Source of the DNA: JACCWM01 sp040393065
GTDB taxonomy: Bacteria > Myxococcota_A > Bradymonadia > Bradymonadales > Bradymonadaceae
NCBI GenBank assembly: GCA_040393065.1
Contig: JBEBUW010000011.1
Coordinates: 1 to 64,000, forward strand
Length of the DNA: 64,000 bases
Direction: 5' to 3'
Shown: positions 17,975 to 26,882 of the stretch, one piece after another
How the letters are laid out: every line of letters starts with the position of its first letter
How positions within the stretch are numbered: position 1 is the stretch's first letter
Program-made: the position numbers and the translations under genes
Notes under the pieces: generated by a model
Told to the model about the DNA's origin: nothing
The model's database searches: none
What the model saw: only the letters and a program-made list of their open reading frames with translations

Positions 17975-18886
17975 ATGAAACCACTGTTGGTGGCGCTTCC
18001 GGGGAATCAGGAGTTGGCTAGGGCGCTGGCGGCGCGGCTGGACGCAGAGATTGCGCAGGCGGTGATCCGCCAGTTTCCCGACGGCGAATCGTATCTGCGC
18101 TACAATACGGAGCTTGCGGGGCGTGATGTGTTGCTGGTCTGTACTTTGAGTCGACCGGATGCGCAGGCGATGCCGCTGATGTTTGCGGCCGAGGCGGCGC
18201 GTGAGCTGGGGGCGGCGTCGGTGGCGCTGATTTCGCCCTATCTTTCCTATATGCGTCAGGACGCGCGGTTTTTTCCGGGCGAGGTTGTGACGTCGCGGCA
18301 TTTCGCGGGGTGGTTGTCGCGGACGTTTGACTGGCTGGTGACGATCGACCCGCATTTGCATCGTTATCGCTCGTTGGACGAGCTGTATTCGATACCGACG
18401 CAGGTGGTGCAGGCGGCGCCGTGGATAGCGCGCTGGGTTGAGCGTCACGTGGAAAATCCGGTGCTGGTCGGGCCGGACGAGGAAAGCGAGCAGTGGGTGC
18501 GGGCGGTGGCAGAGGTTGCGGATCTACCGTTTGTGATTCTGGAAAAGGTGCGCAGCGGAGACCGGGAAGTGGAGGTTTCGGGCGGGATCTGTGACTCGTG
18601 GAAAGACCATACGCCGGTGATTCTGGACGATATTATTTCGACGGGCCGCACCATGTTTGAGACGCTGGAAGTCCTGCAGAACGCCGGGATGCGTGCGCCG
18701 GTTTGTATTGGTGTGCACGGTGTTTTTGTGGATGCGGCTTATGAGGAGCTTCTGGGCGGGGGCGTGGCGCGGGTGGTGACGTGCAATACGATTACGCACG
18801 TTTCGAATGAGATTGATGTGCTGGAGGGGCTTGGTGCGGCCGTGGCCGGGATGCTGGAGGAGTACGGGAAGGCCGGGCGGGGCTAA
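17975..18886 (+). CDS. Ribose-phosphate pyrophosphokinase family protein
   Basis: A 303-residue protein of the PRPP synthetase family, which makes phosphoribosyl pyrophosphate from ribose 5-phosphate and ATP. FPDGESYLRY matches the N-terminal strand, SPYLSYMRQDARF the flexible-loop region, and VTIDPHLHRYRSL the His-containing ATP/metal site. The phosphoribosyl loop is intact in VILDDIISTGRTM. It is a little shorter than bacterial PrsA (about 315) and diverges from it in several places, so it may belong to the less-studied PrsA paralogue group rather than being the housekeeping enzyme. The ATG at 17975 follows ttggagacc; an earlier ATG at 17936 lacks this. Confidence 0.82.
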   Translation: MKPLLVALPGNQELARALAARLDAEIAQAVIRQFPDGESYLRYNTELAGRDVLLVCTLSRPDAQAMPLMFAAEAARELGAASVALISPYLSYMRQDARFFPGEVVTSRHFAGWLSRTFDWLVTIDPHLHRYRSLDELYSIPTQVVQAAPWIARWVERHVENPVLVGPDEESEQWVRAVAEVADLPFVILEKVRSGDREVEVSGGICDSWKDHTPVILDDIISTGRTMFETLEVLQNAGMRAPVCIGVHGVFVDAAYEELLGGGVARVVTCNTITHVSNEIDVLEGLGAAVAGMLEEYGKAGRG

Positions 18887-19272
18887 ACCTCAAACGTAAT
18901 CAGTACAGGTGTGTCTCGCGCGAAGCCGCGAAGCCGCTGAGGAAAGCACAGCAAAGACTGAAGATTGGGGGAAAACGTCAGAAAAGATGCGTGGTGCGCC
19001 CAATTTTGGGTGTTGGACCGTGTCGAAATGTTCGGTTGTGGGGTGTCGCTAAAAGCACTGGTGCGGCCGGTCGTGCGATGCGCGTCTGGACGTCCACCTA
19101 CCCGTGCGTAAACTGCTCTGTTATGGTCGAACAGCGTTCTAAGACAACACGGCGAGCTCGTTTTTCTTTGTCTGAATTGGTCTGAAAATAGGGCGAGGAG
19201 ATCCCGTTGAATCCCTGGAAGATGTAGAGTAGTCACGAAAACACATTGTTCTCTTATGACACAGGATGCCCC
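18887..19272. other. Intergenic region with repeat fragment
   Basis: No gene is called in this 386-bp stretch. A fragment gtgtctcgcgcgaagccgcg (from 18911) followed by gaggaaagcac recurs at 43601 in the purine-rich repeat block. The G excess typical of this strand weakens towards 19080, where the compositional island of the next gene begins. Several short open frames show no family pattern. Confidence 0.5.
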
Positions 19273-19803
19273 ATGAAACTTTTTAATTTTGCTCTTGTTC
19301 TCAGTATGTTTCTTGCCTTCACGATGGGTTGTCAGGAGTCAACGCCGGCTCAACCAGAGGATTTCACTGGTCAGGTGGACCGTGCATCGATTCTCGAGGG
19401 TGACTCACGCTGGGCGAATGCCTTCGATGAGTTACAAATTGACGAGGAACACGCCGTGGCCCTTAGCGCCGTCGAGCCCGGCGCGCATATCGACGTCTAT
19501 CTGGGCGTCTGGTGTCCGGACAGCGTGCGCGAAGTGACTCGCCTATGGAAAGCTCTCGACATGGCCGGCGAGGTACCCTTCTCGGTGGACTATCTCGGGC
19601 TGGACCGCACGATGAAATCCGGCGTCGACTCTATCGACGACTCTGTCGAGCAGTTCGACATCATCACCGTGCCGACCTTCATCGTCTATCGCGGTGACGA
19701 GGAGGTTGGCCGCGTTATCGAAAAGTCGCCCACTACGATTGAAAAGGACCTGCTGGACCTGCTTACCGGCGTGCGCACGGGAAAAATTTCCGCCACGCGG
19801 TAA
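19273..19803 (+). CDS. Thioredoxin-like lipoprotein
   Basis: A 176-residue lipoprotein: MKLFNFALVLSMFLAFTMGC is a clean signal with lipobox. The mature protein looks thioredoxin-like: VYLGVWCPDSVREVTRLWKA places a WCPDS site (one cysteine, C-x-x-S form, not CxxC) at the start of a helix, and VPTFIVYRGDEEVGRVIE gives the cis-proline strand and the final sheet. It therefore probably binds or reduces thiols with a single cysteine, or has lost redox function. Codon choice is unlike its neighbours: C-ending codons (gac, atc, gtc, ttc) dominate, whereas other + strand genes favour G-ending ones. This suggests transfer or inversion. Confidence 0.8.
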   Translation: MKLFNFALVLSMFLAFTMGCQESTPAQPEDFTGQVDRASILEGDSRWANAFDELQIDEEHAVALSAVEPGAHIDVYLGVWCPDSVREVTRLWKALDMAGEVPFSVDYLGLDRTMKSGVDSIDDSVEQFDIITVPTFIVYRGDEEVGRVIEKSPTTIEKDLLDLLTGVRTGKISATR

Positions 19804-19846
19804 AGGCTTAGAGGAAAGCAAGGGGGGGGCGTAAATTGGCGGGGCG

Positions 19847-20596
19847 TTAGAGATCGCCAAAAGCAGACTGGAGAAGGGTGAGGCCGACGATGCCGGCGGT
19901 TTCGCTTCGGAGGATCCGGGGGCCGAAGCTGCAGGGGTGGACGTTGTGTTGGAGGAGGAGGGCGATTTCGTGTTCATCGAAGCCGCCTTCGGGGCCGATC
20001 CAGAGGGCGATGGAGCGGGGATTTTCGGTGGTTGTCTGGCTGATGGTCTGATCGGGGGAAAGGGTGGTGTGGGCGACAAATTGGAGAGATTCGGAGCGGT
20101 TTTGGAGGGCCCGGGCGATGGTCTGGGGCGCTTCGATGTGGGGGACGCGGGTGCGTTTGCACTGGCGGGCGGCGCTGGCGGTGATTTTTTGCCAGCGTTC
20201 CAGGCGCGCGGCGTGTTTGGAGGCAGGGATGCTGACGACGGTGCGTGATGTTTCGAGCGGGATGATTTTGTGAACGCCGAGTTCGGTGGATTTTTCGAGA
20301 AGCCAGTCCCAGCGGTCGCCTTTGGGGATGGCTTGCAGCAAGGTGATTTCGAGAGGGCTTTCGCCGAAATCACTGGTGCGGTCGTCGATGGTTTCGACGA
20401 GAACTTCGTCCGTCGAAACCGAAACCAGGTCGACCAGAACGCTGCGGCCGGTGCCGTCGAAGAGCTCGACGCGTGTGCCGGGGGTAAGGCGGAGCACGGT
20501 GCGCAGATAGTGGGCAGCGGCCGGCGGCAGGGGAAATTGCGCGGGCAGGGTGCCGGGGGCGGCCAGGGTTTCGGGTTCGACGGGGACGCGGCGCAT
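19847..20596 (-). CDS. rsmE: 16S rRNA (uracil-N3)-methyltransferase
   Basis: A 249-residue member of the RsmE family (SPOUT fold), which methylates U1498 of 16S rRNA. The N-terminal PUA-like part contains HYLRTVLRLTPGTRVELFDG. The SPOUT knot shows LLQAIPKGDRWDWLLEKSTELGV, LWIGPEGGFDEHE and the terminal SFGPRILRSETAGIVGL, all family hallmarks. The start codon lies 5 bp after the prmA stop, so the two modification genes are cotranscribed. Length (249) is normal. Confidence 0.93.
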   Translation of the reverse strand: MRRVPVEPETLAAPGTLPAQFPLPPAAAHYLRTVLRLTPGTRVELFDGTGRSVLVDLVSVSTDEVLVETIDDRTSDFGESPLEITLLQAIPKGDRWDWLLEKSTELGVHKIIPLETSRTVVSIPASKHAARLERWQKITASAARQCKRTRVPHIEAPQTIARALQNRSESLQFVAHTTLSPDQTISQTTTENPRSIALWIGPEGGFDEHEIALLLQHNVHPCSFGPRILRSETAGIVGLTLLQSAFGDL

Positions 20597-20601
20597 GGGT
20601 T

Positions 20602-21555
20602 TTATGCCTGGGTGGAAGTTTGCTCAAAAAGTAGGGCGACCCATTCTGCGGCCTGACGTTGTTCGGTGAGTTTCCAGCCCGGAGTGGTGAAGCCGGCGAT
20701 GACTTCGGCGGCTTTGTCTTCGGTGATGCCGCTCAAAATCAGTTTTCCGGTGCCGGGAACGACGCGGGCGATGAGGTCTTCGCGCAGTTCGAGCAAAACG
20801 TGGGGCAGGATGTTGGCGACTACGATATCGAAGTTTTCGGTGACGTCTTCGAGCGGGGTGGTGTTGAGGACGACATCGTTCTGGAGATCATTGGCGACAA
20901 GGTTTTCGTTGGCAACGCCGACGGCTACAGCGTCGTTGTCGATGCCAAGGACGGGTTTTGCGCCCAATCGACTAGCCGCCATCGCCAATATCCCGGAGCC
21001 GCAGCCCACATCAAAAAGGCTCGCCGGCGGTGCATCGGCGGGAATTTTAGCGAGCAGATCGTCAAGGATCTGGGCGCAGAGTTGGGTGGTTTCGTGGGTG
21101 CCGGTGCCGAAGGCCATGCCGGGTTCGATGACCAGACGTGTGCCGCCCTCGGGAGCTTCGAAAGTCTCCCAGGGGGGGCCGACGATCACGCGTTTGGAAA
21201 GCGCCAGGGGTTTGAAGAAGTCTTTCCAGGCGGTTTCCCAACTACGATCGGTGAAGGGGGCGTAGGAGACGATTTCGGGCTCGGAGTTGGATGCGGTGAG
21301 CACTTCGAGGGCGCGTTGGTCGTCGGCAGGTGGGCTGGTCTGGATGGTGTCGGCGTCGTGCTCGAAAAATGCGATCAGGCGGGTTTTGCCGTCGGGCAGC
21401 GGGGCCATGGGGGCGCCTTCCATGAAGGTTTCGTGGTCCTGGACTTCGACGCCCTGGGCGCCGCAGTCCCAGAGAAGGGTTGTGGCGGGTTCGGCGTCGT
21501 TGACGAGGAGTTCGAGGCGGTACCAGAGGGGTTCTGCGGGAGTGGTGTCTGACAT
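20602..21555 (-). CDS. prmA: Ribosomal protein L11 methyltransferase
   Basis: A 317-residue PrmA-type enzyme that trimethylates ribosomal protein L11 using S-adenosylmethionine. The N-terminal substrate-recognition half contains WETAWKDFFKPLALSKRVIV. The methyltransferase half has PGMAFGTGTHETTQL, then the SAM loop FDVGCGSGILAMAASRLGA, ending with VVANILPHVLLEL, the family NPPY/NILA-type motif. It is the first gene of a prmA-rsmE pair. Length is normal (about 300). Confidence 0.94.
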   Translation of the reverse strand: MSDTTPAEPLWYRLELLVNDAEPATTLLWDCGAQGVEVQDHETFMEGAPMAPLPDGKTRLIAFFEHDADTIQTSPPADDQRALEVLTASNSEPEIVSYAPFTDRSWETAWKDFFKPLALSKRVIVGPPWETFEAPEGGTRLVIEPGMAFGTGTHETTQLCAQILDDLLAKIPADAPPASLFDVGCGSGILAMAASRLGAKPVLGIDNDAVAVGVANENLVANDLQNDVVLNTTPLEDVTENFDIVVANILPHVLLELREDLIARVVPGTGKLILSGITEDKAAEVIAGFTTPGWKLTEQRQAAEWVALLFEQTSTQA

Positions 21556-21639
21556 TGTTTTCTTGGCTCCGAGAATGCGGTTGGGAAATTCCGTGTAAAT
21601 CCGGCTACCTTGTAGACTGAAAAGGTGCGGGGTTCAATG

Positions 21640-21698
21640 GAAAGGCGAAGGCAAAAGGCGCATGCAAAGGCGCGAATGGTCGCGAAGGGAAGGGACGT
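21640..21698. repeat. Purine-rich dispersed repeat copy
   Basis: The block aaggcgaaggcaaaaggcgc... cgcgaatggtcgcgaaggg (about 21642-21695) is a copy of the family seen at 41.06, 43.5, 50.69 and 55.62 kb. It lies in the divergent space between prmA and dapA. Confidence 0.6.
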
Positions 21699-21721
21699 AC
21701 GGGGGATGAATAAATTATCGT

Positions 21722-21749
21722 TTGCGGTTTTGTGGGCGCGTCGTATGGT
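21722..21749 (+). promoter_or_regulatory. Candidate promoter of dapA
   Basis: TTGCGG (21722-21727) and TATGGT (21744-21749) are separated by 16 bp, and the dapA ATG lies 51 bp downstream with a strong gaggag ribosome-binding site at about 21790. Read by eye; the match is moderate. Confidence 0.3.
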
Positions 21750-21800
21750 CTGTGAGAAGTATTGCGGGAATTACAAGGACTTGATTACTGAGGAGAAAAG

Positions 21801-22700
21801 ATGACGAAGACAGCGTTGCGTTTGCAGGGGGCTTTGACGGCGATCATTACACCGTTTGCGAAGGGGCAGGTGGATTATGAGAGTTTGCGGGCGTTGGTTT
21901 CGCGGCAGATCGAGGGCGGGATCGACGGGTTGGTTCCGTGTGGGACGACGGGTGAATCGGTAACGATGTCGGATGAAGAACGGCTCGGGGTGATTGGCGC
22001 GGTGGTGGAGCAGGCCGGTGGGCGTGTGCCGATTGTGGCGGGAACCGGGACGAATGATACGGCGGCGAGTGTGGCGTTTACGAAGCGGGTGGCGGCGCTG
22101 GGTGGTGTGGACGCGGCGCTGGTTGTGACGCCTTATTATAACAAACCGAATCAGGAAGGTTTGTATCGTCATTTTGCGACGATTGCGGACGAGGGTGGGC
22201 TTCCGGTGGTCGTTTATAATGTGCCGGGGCGCACGAATATCTCGTTGACGGCGAAGACGATTGCGCGGCTTGCGGCGCATGGAAATATCGTCGGCGTCAA
22301 AGAGGCATCGGGCGATATGGTGCTGGCGACGCAGATTTTTGAGCAGATCGGGGATTCGATTGCGATGCTTTCGGGTGACGATTTTACGACGTTTCCGTTT
22401 CTGGCGCTGGGTGGTCAGGGATGTATTTCGGTGGTTTCGAATCTTGATCCGGGAGCGATGAGCCAGATGTGTGCGCTGGCCAATCGGGGAGATTGGGCGG
22501 GGGCGCGTGCGCTGCATATGCAGATTCAGCCGCTTGCGCGGGCGTTGTTTTCGGATGCGAATCCGATTCCAGTCAAGGCGGCGGCAGCGCTGCTGGGCTG
22601 GTGCGGGCCGGATATGCGTGGACCGTTATATGCGCCGGATGATGCAAGTCGTCAGGCGTTGGCAGAAGTTTTGCGTGCTTACGGGCTTTTGAAGGATTGA
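21801..22700 (+). CDS. dapA: 4-hydroxy-tetrahydrodipicolinate synthase
   Basis: A 299-residue DapA, which condenses pyruvate with aspartate semialdehyde in lysine and meso-diaminopimelate synthesis. GLVPCGTTGES, VVTPYYNKPNQEGLYRHF and YNVPGRTN are the expected motifs. The Schiff-base lysine is in VGVKEASGDM. GDDFTTFPFLALGGQGCISV follows as in other family members. dapB starts 6 bp after the stop, so the two form an operon. Length is normal. Confidence 0.96.
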   Translation: MTKTALRLQGALTAIITPFAKGQVDYESLRALVSRQIEGGIDGLVPCGTTGESVTMSDEERLGVIGAVVEQAGGRVPIVAGTGTNDTAASVAFTKRVAALGGVDAALVVTPYYNKPNQEGLYRHFATIADEGGLPVVVYNVPGRTNISLTAKTIARLAAHGNIVGVKEASGDMVLATQIFEQIGDSIAMLSGDDFTTFPFLALGGQGCISVVSNLDPGAMSQMCALANRGDWAGARALHMQIQPLARALFSDANPIPVKAAAALLGWCGPDMRGPLYAPDDASRQALAEVLRAYGLLKD

Positions 22701-22706
22701 GAAAAA

Positions 22707-23510
22707 ATGACGAGTCTTTCGCGTAGTCGGATTGCGTTGGTGGGGGCCGGTGGCCGGATGGGGCGCTCGATTGTGGAGAATCTGGGGGATTTTCCGCATC
22801 TGGAGCTGGGTGCAGCGTTGGTGGCGGCCGGCAGCCCTGAGGAGGGGGCTGTGCTGGGCAAGAGCGCGGACGGAGATGTGGTGGGCAGCTCGGATCTGGA
22901 GGCGGCGCTCCAGGGCTGTGATCTGGTGATTGATTTTTCGGGGCCGGCGGGTTGCGTGGCGGCAGCCGAGGCGGCGGCTGCGCGTGGATTGCCGTTTGTG
23001 AGTGGAACAACCGGGCTTGGGCCAGAGGATGTGGCCAGGTTGCGGGCGTTGAGCGAGCGGACGGCGGTGCTGCTGGCTGCAAATTTTTCGGTCGGCGTGA
23101 CGGTGCTAGAGCAACTTGTGGAGCTTGCGGCCCGGGCGGCGGGAGGGGATTTTGATGTGGAGGTTTTTGAGGCGCATCATCGTCGCAAAGTAGATGCACC
23201 GAGCGGCACGGCGCTGGCGCTGGGGCGTGCGGCGGCGCGTGGTCGTGAGGTGGCGTTGGAAGATGTGGGGCGGTTTGAGCGGTACGGGCAGACCGGAGCG
23301 CGCACGGACGCGGAGATTGGATTCAGTGTGGTGCGTGGCGGCGACATTGTCGGGGAACACACGGTGTTTTTGTGTGGGGCCGGCGAGAGACTGGAGCTGA
23401 CGCATCGGGCGACGGACCGCGGGATTTTTGCGCGTGGTGCGCTGCGCGCGGCCGGCTGGATGGTTGGTAGAGAACCGGGCTGGTATGCGATGCGGGATGT
23501 TTTGTTCTGA
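22707..23510 (+). CDS. dapB: 4-hydroxy-tetrahydrodipicolinate reductase
   Basis: A 267-residue DapB, the next step after DapA. The nucleotide loop is VGAGGRMGRSIVE. FVSGTTGL and the signature EVFEAHHRRKVDAPSGTAL are intact; the conserved histidines of this helix and the following lysine form the active site. RGGDIVGEHTVFLCGAGERL and the C-terminal GAL RAAGWMVG region fit the family. It follows dapA in a two-gene operon and converges with the helicase gene, with a palindromic repeat in the 150-bp gap. Confidence 0.96.
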   Translation: MTSLSRSRIALVGAGGRMGRSIVENLGDFPHLELGAALVAAGSPEEGAVLGKSADGDVVGSSDLEAALQGCDLVIDFSGPAGCVAAAEAAAARGLPFVSGTTGLGPEDVARLRALSERTAVLLAANFSVGVTVLEQLVELAARAAGGDFDVEVFEAHHRRKVDAPSGTALALGRAAARGREVALEDVGRFERYGQTGARTDAEIGFSVVRGGDIVGEHTVFLCGAGERLELTHRATDRGIFARGALRAAGWMVGREPGWYAMRDVLF

Positions 23511-23552
23511 GTTTTTTGATTTTTCGGTGTTGTGAAGAGAGGGGGTGGGTGT

Positions 23553-23645
23553 TGTGCGACGTCCCCACCCGTCGGCTGACGCCGAGGGCTAAAACGACCG
23601 GCGGTGCTCCGCTGAAGCTGACGCTTCGCTGCGCGCGGTTGGGGG
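23553..23645. repeat. GC-palindromic dispersed repeat
   Basis: A block from gtgcgacgtccccacccgtc to cgctgcgcgcggttggggg lies between the converging dapB and helicase genes. Part of it (gtgcg... ccacccgtcggctga, then cgctgcgcg) recurs at about 32034-32080. The ccccacc...ggttgggg ends suggest a long imperfect hairpin, which could help end transcription from both sides. Confidence 0.55.
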
Positions 23646-23663
23646 AGTTGGCCGGGGTTGGTT

Positions 23664-25715
23664 TCAGGCTTCGATGACCCAGTCTTCCCAGAGGTTGTCG
23701 GGGCCGGTGCGTTGTAATTCTTCGATGAAACGAGATTCGCGCAGAACGGTTGTGAAGCGGTCACGGCCGGTGCGCATGATGGGGTGGCAGAGGTAGAGTT
23801 CGGATTTGGCGCGGGTGGCGGCGACGTAGAAGAGGCGTCGTTCTTCCTCGAGCTGAACCGGATCGGTGGCGGCGTTGGATTGGGGAAATTCGCCGTCGGA
23901 CATCCAGAGAACAAAGCAGGCGTGCCATTCCAGGCCTTTGGACTGGTGGATGGAGGAGAGGCAGACGAAGTCTTCGGGGCTGTTTTCGGCGTCGCCGCCC
24001 ACGCCGACTTCCTGGCCTGCGATGGTGGAGAGCAGGCTGACTTCGCCGAGGAATTCGTCGAGTGTGTTGAACTGGTCGGCGTAATTGGCGAGTTGGTCGA
24101 GGTCGGCCAGGCGGACGGCGGCGTTTTCGTAGTTTTCGAGCAGGTAATTGTGATATTCGCTTTCTAATACGGCGGAAATCATATTGCCGACGCTACTTTC
24201 GGAGGCGTCTTCTTGCGTGATGTCTTGGGAGGCGGCCTCGTGTTCGTTGCGCATGTTGTGGAGTTGGTTCAGGAGCGCGGATGCGGTTTGCCAGGAGGTT
24301 GAGGCGGCGCCTTTGAGGGTGTTGATCAGGCGCGGATCTGCGGTGGCCTGGAGGGGCTCTTCCTGGCTGCTGATGAAGAGCCAGATGTTCTCGGCGCTTT
24401 TGGGGCCAATGCCGCGCCACTGGCGGGCCAGGCGCATGAATGCGAGTTCGTCTTTGGGGTTGAAGGCGAATCGGAGGTAAGCGAGGACGTCTTTGATGTG
24501 GGCTTGTTCGAAGAAGCGCAGGCCGGAGCGGACGATGAAGGGGATTTTGCTGCGTGTGAGTTCGACCTGGAGTTCGAGCGAGTGGTGATGTGCGCGGTAG
24601 AGGACGGCGATTTCGGAGAGGGGGATGCCTTCGTCCATGAGGTCTTCGATGCGCTGGGCGACGAACTGGGCTTGCTGGCTGGCGTCGCGCAAGCGGACGT
24701 GTGCGGGGAGGGGGCCGGGCGGGCGAACGGCCTGGAGGGCTTTTTTGAACTGGCGTGTGTTGTGGGCGATGGAGCGGTTTGCGAGCTCGAGGATCTGGGG
24801 TGTGGAGCGGTAGTTGATTTCGAGTTTGAATTGTTTGCAGTCGGGGTGTCGTGAGGGGAATTCGAGGATGTTGCGGTAGTCGGCCCCGCGGAAGGCGTAG
24901 ATGGACTGGCTGTCGTCGCCGACGACCATGAGGTTTTTGTGGACGGAGGACATGTAGTCGACGATGCGGCCCTGGATGTGGTTGGTGTCCTGGTATTCGT
25001 CGACGAGAATGTGCTCGAACTGGGAGGCGTAGTGGGTGCGCAGGTCTTCGTGGTCGCGCATGATTTTGAGCCAGTTGAGCAAGAGATCGTCAAAGTCCAT
25101 CAAGCCCATTTCGAGTTTGCGGGTCTGGTAGAGCACGAAAACCTGGCGGATGTTGGCGGCTACAGGCGTGAAGTAGGGGTACTGGTCAAGGAGAACTTGT
25201 TCGACTTTGAGCTGGGTGTTGATGCAGTAGCTGAGGATGCGTAGGAGGACTTTTTCGCTCGGAAACTGGCGGCTAGCGGTGCGGATGTTGGCTTCGTTGA
25301 GACAGGCTTTCATGAGCGTGACGGTGTCTTCGAAGTCGATGATTGTGTAGTCGCGCGGGTAGCCAAGGCGCGGGGCTTCGCGGCGCAGGATGCGGTTGGC
25401 GATGCTGTGGAAGGTTCCTCCCCAGAGACGGTCGATGTCGACGTTGAGCAGCGCAGCAGCGCGCGTGGTCATGGCGCGTGCGGCTCGGTTGGTGAAGGTG
25501 AGCAGCAGGATTTTTTCGGGAGGGACGCCGCGCTCCACGAGATAGGCCATGCGGTAGGTGAGGGTGTGTGTTTTGCCGGAGCCCGCGCCGGCGATGACGA
25601 GCAGCGGGCCCGCGCCGGCTTTGACGACGGCGAGCTGTTGTTCGTTGAGGACGCCTTCGAAGTTGAGGCGGTCCGGGGTTTCTTCGCGGGTGGGTTTCAG
25701 GGTGTAGCGCTTCAC
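23664..25715 (-). CDS. UvrD/PcrA/Rep-family DNA helicase
   Basis: A 683-residue superfamily 1A helicase. The Q-like start NEQQLAVVKAGAGPLLVIAGA and Walker A GAGSGKTHTLT come first. LLLTFTNRAARAM (Ia), FDDLLLNWL, HILVDEYQDTN (motif II), VVGDDSQSIYAFRGAD (III) and SIHQSKGLEWHACFVLWM (V region) are intact, and VAATRAKSELYLCHP marks motif VI. No nuclease domain is seen. Such enzymes unwind DNA in repair and replication restart. It is transcribed alone, convergent with dapB. Choosing between UvrD, PcrA and Rep needs phylogeny. Confidence 0.92.
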   Translation of the reverse strand: MKRYTLKPTREETPDRLNFEGVLNEQQLAVVKAGAGPLLVIAGAGSGKTHTLTYRMAYLVERGVPPEKILLLTFTNRAARAMTTRAAALLNVDIDRLWGGTFHSIANRILRREAPRLGYPRDYTIIDFEDTVTLMKACLNEANIRTASRQFPSEKVLLRILSYCINTQLKVEQVLLDQYPYFTPVAANIRQVFVLYQTRKLEMGLMDFDDLLLNWLKIMRDHEDLRTHYASQFEHILVDEYQDTNHIQGRIVDYMSSVHKNLMVVGDDSQSIYAFRGADYRNILEFPSRHPDCKQFKLEINYRSTPQILELANRSIAHNTRQFKKALQAVRPPGPLPAHVRLRDASQQAQFVAQRIEDLMDEGIPLSEIAVLYRAHHHSLELQVELTRSKIPFIVRSGLRFFEQAHIKDVLAYLRFAFNPKDELAFMRLARQWRGIGPKSAENIWLFISSQEEPLQATADPRLINTLKGAASTSWQTASALLNQLHNMRNEHEAASQDITQEDASESSVGNMISAVLESEYHNYLLENYENAAVRLADLDQLANYADQFNTLDEFLGEVSLLSTIAGQEVGVGGDAENSPEDFVCLSSIHQSKGLEWHACFVLWMSDGEFPQSNAATDPVQLEEERRLFYVAATRAKSELYLCHPIMRTGRDRFTTVLRESRFIEELQRTGPDNLWEDWVIEA

Positions 25716-26083
25716 ACAAACCTCGGGGCAATGGGTGGAGTCGGAGCAAACCGGCAGGGGTGTGCTCGTGGTTTGTTCTCACACGGGAGGCTGCTCGGTG
25801 GCAAGGGCGTGTGTGGCGAGGGCAGAAATGTGGTTTCGACAGGGGATCCGGGGAGGGCAGGGGCTTTTTTTGAAAAAGTTTTTCTGGAACTCAAGGTGTT
25901 GATTTTGCAGGGTTTTGTAGGGGTGCGTGAAAATAGTTCGCGTTTTTTGAAAAAAGTAAGCAACAAAATGGGGTGAAGTCACGAAAACAATACAGTGGCG
26001 TTTGCGAGGGTGTGTTCGTGGGCGCTGTAGAAGGGAGTATTGGGGAAGTTTTTATTGATGAAAAATTTTGAGAGGGAATTGCA
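25716..26083. other. Divergent intergenic region, AT-rich
   Basis: 368 bp between the helicase gene (-) and the small secreted-type gene (+). A run of Ts and As around 25863-25887 (gctttttttgaaaaagtttttc) and a ttttttgaaaaaa at about 25945 form small inverted repeats. No protein gene or RNA was recognised. Base composition drops in GC here and stays lower into the next gene. Confidence 0.45.
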
Positions 26084-26752
26084 ATGTCTACAGTGAAAAT
26101 GGAAGGAACGAATGTTTATCGCGGATATGAGAATCAGTTTAGTGAAGCTTTGGATGCAAAAAGTCAGATTGCTGAGCATCGCGAGGCGATTCAAAACGAT
26201 CCAAATTTAACGGCGGAACAAAAAGAAGCTCAGTTAAAGCATCTGGATCAGCTGGAACAAACAGCTGATCTGGCTCTGGACCTTTCGACGAAAGGTGGGA
26301 AATTCGATACCAATAAGGGCTCAATTGCCGGTGATAAGGATATGGCGGCAATCTTGCATTGCCTGTCAGAACTAAGAGCCGGACTGGAGAAGTTTGAGGC
26401 AACGGTTGGGACAGCGAAAGCGCAGGCATCGTCCGATGTTGATTCGCCTTCTGGTAGCGGTGGAACAGGTGGAACGAAAGCGTCGGATGACGATAAAAAG
26501 GCGGCACAGAATGAGGCTTATGATGCGAATTTTAAGGGTAAGACTCCGGAAGATCTAGCGAACTGGGCATCTGCGGATCCGCAGGCGTTTTATGGTGCGA
26601 TGAGAGATTTGAGTCCAGAAGATCGTCAGATGACGATGATGATGATGAATCAGTATTTGCAGGACATGAATCAGATGTTCTCGATGATGAGCAATCTGTC
26701 GAAGGCGATGCATGATACTGCGAAGGCATTGATCAGCAATATGCGGGTCTGA
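26084..26752 (+). CDS. Small secreted-type protein, possible T3SS substrate
   Basis: A 222-residue protein with no signal peptide or membrane segment. The N-terminal half is charged and helical (EHREAIQNDPNLTAEQKEAQ); a serine/glycine-rich linker follows at about 124-140; the C-terminal ~35 residues are a methionine- and asparagine-rich helix (MMMNQYLQDMNQMFSMMSNL, then KAMHDTAKALISNMRV) resembling the C-terminal helices of EspA/SseB-type filament or translocator proteins. The next gene encodes a SycD/LcrH-like chaperone, which fits a chaperone-substrate pair. Lower GC than the neighbours. Candidate type III secretion substrate only by inference. Confidence 0.55.
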   Translation: MSTVKMEGTNVYRGYENQFSEALDAKSQIAEHREAIQNDPNLTAEQKEAQLKHLDQLEQTADLALDLSTKGGKFDTNKGSIAGDKDMAAILHCLSELRAGLEKFEATVGTAKAQASSDVDSPSGSGGTGGTKASDDDKKAAQNEAYDANFKGKTPEDLANWASADPQAFYGAMRDLSPEDRQMTMMMMNQYLQDMNQMFSMMSNLSKAMHDTAKALISNMRV

Positions 26753-26764
26753 GAGATTTGAAAC

Positions 26765-26799
26765 GGGTTGCGAGAAGGTTGCGCAACCCATTAGTTTTT
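26765..26799 (+). terminator. Hairpin with T-run after secreted-type gene
   Basis: GGGTTGCG (26765-26772) and CGCAACCC (26782-26789) form a perfect 8-bp stem with a 9-base loop, followed by attagttttt. It lies 12 bp after the stop and about 85 bp before the chaperone ATG, so it may terminate or attenuate transcription into that gene. Confidence 0.65.
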
Positions 26800-26882
26800 G
26801 CAGTTTTGCAATTTTGCAGACTTGGGGATGTATTACTTTTTTTTATTTATCGGGGAAACGCGCCAATTTAAGGGAGGCTTGC

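Noticed and set aside
18883..19236. Minus-strand open frame of 117 residues
   Set aside because: Low-quality composition, overlaps a dispersed repeat fragment, and no recognisable domain.
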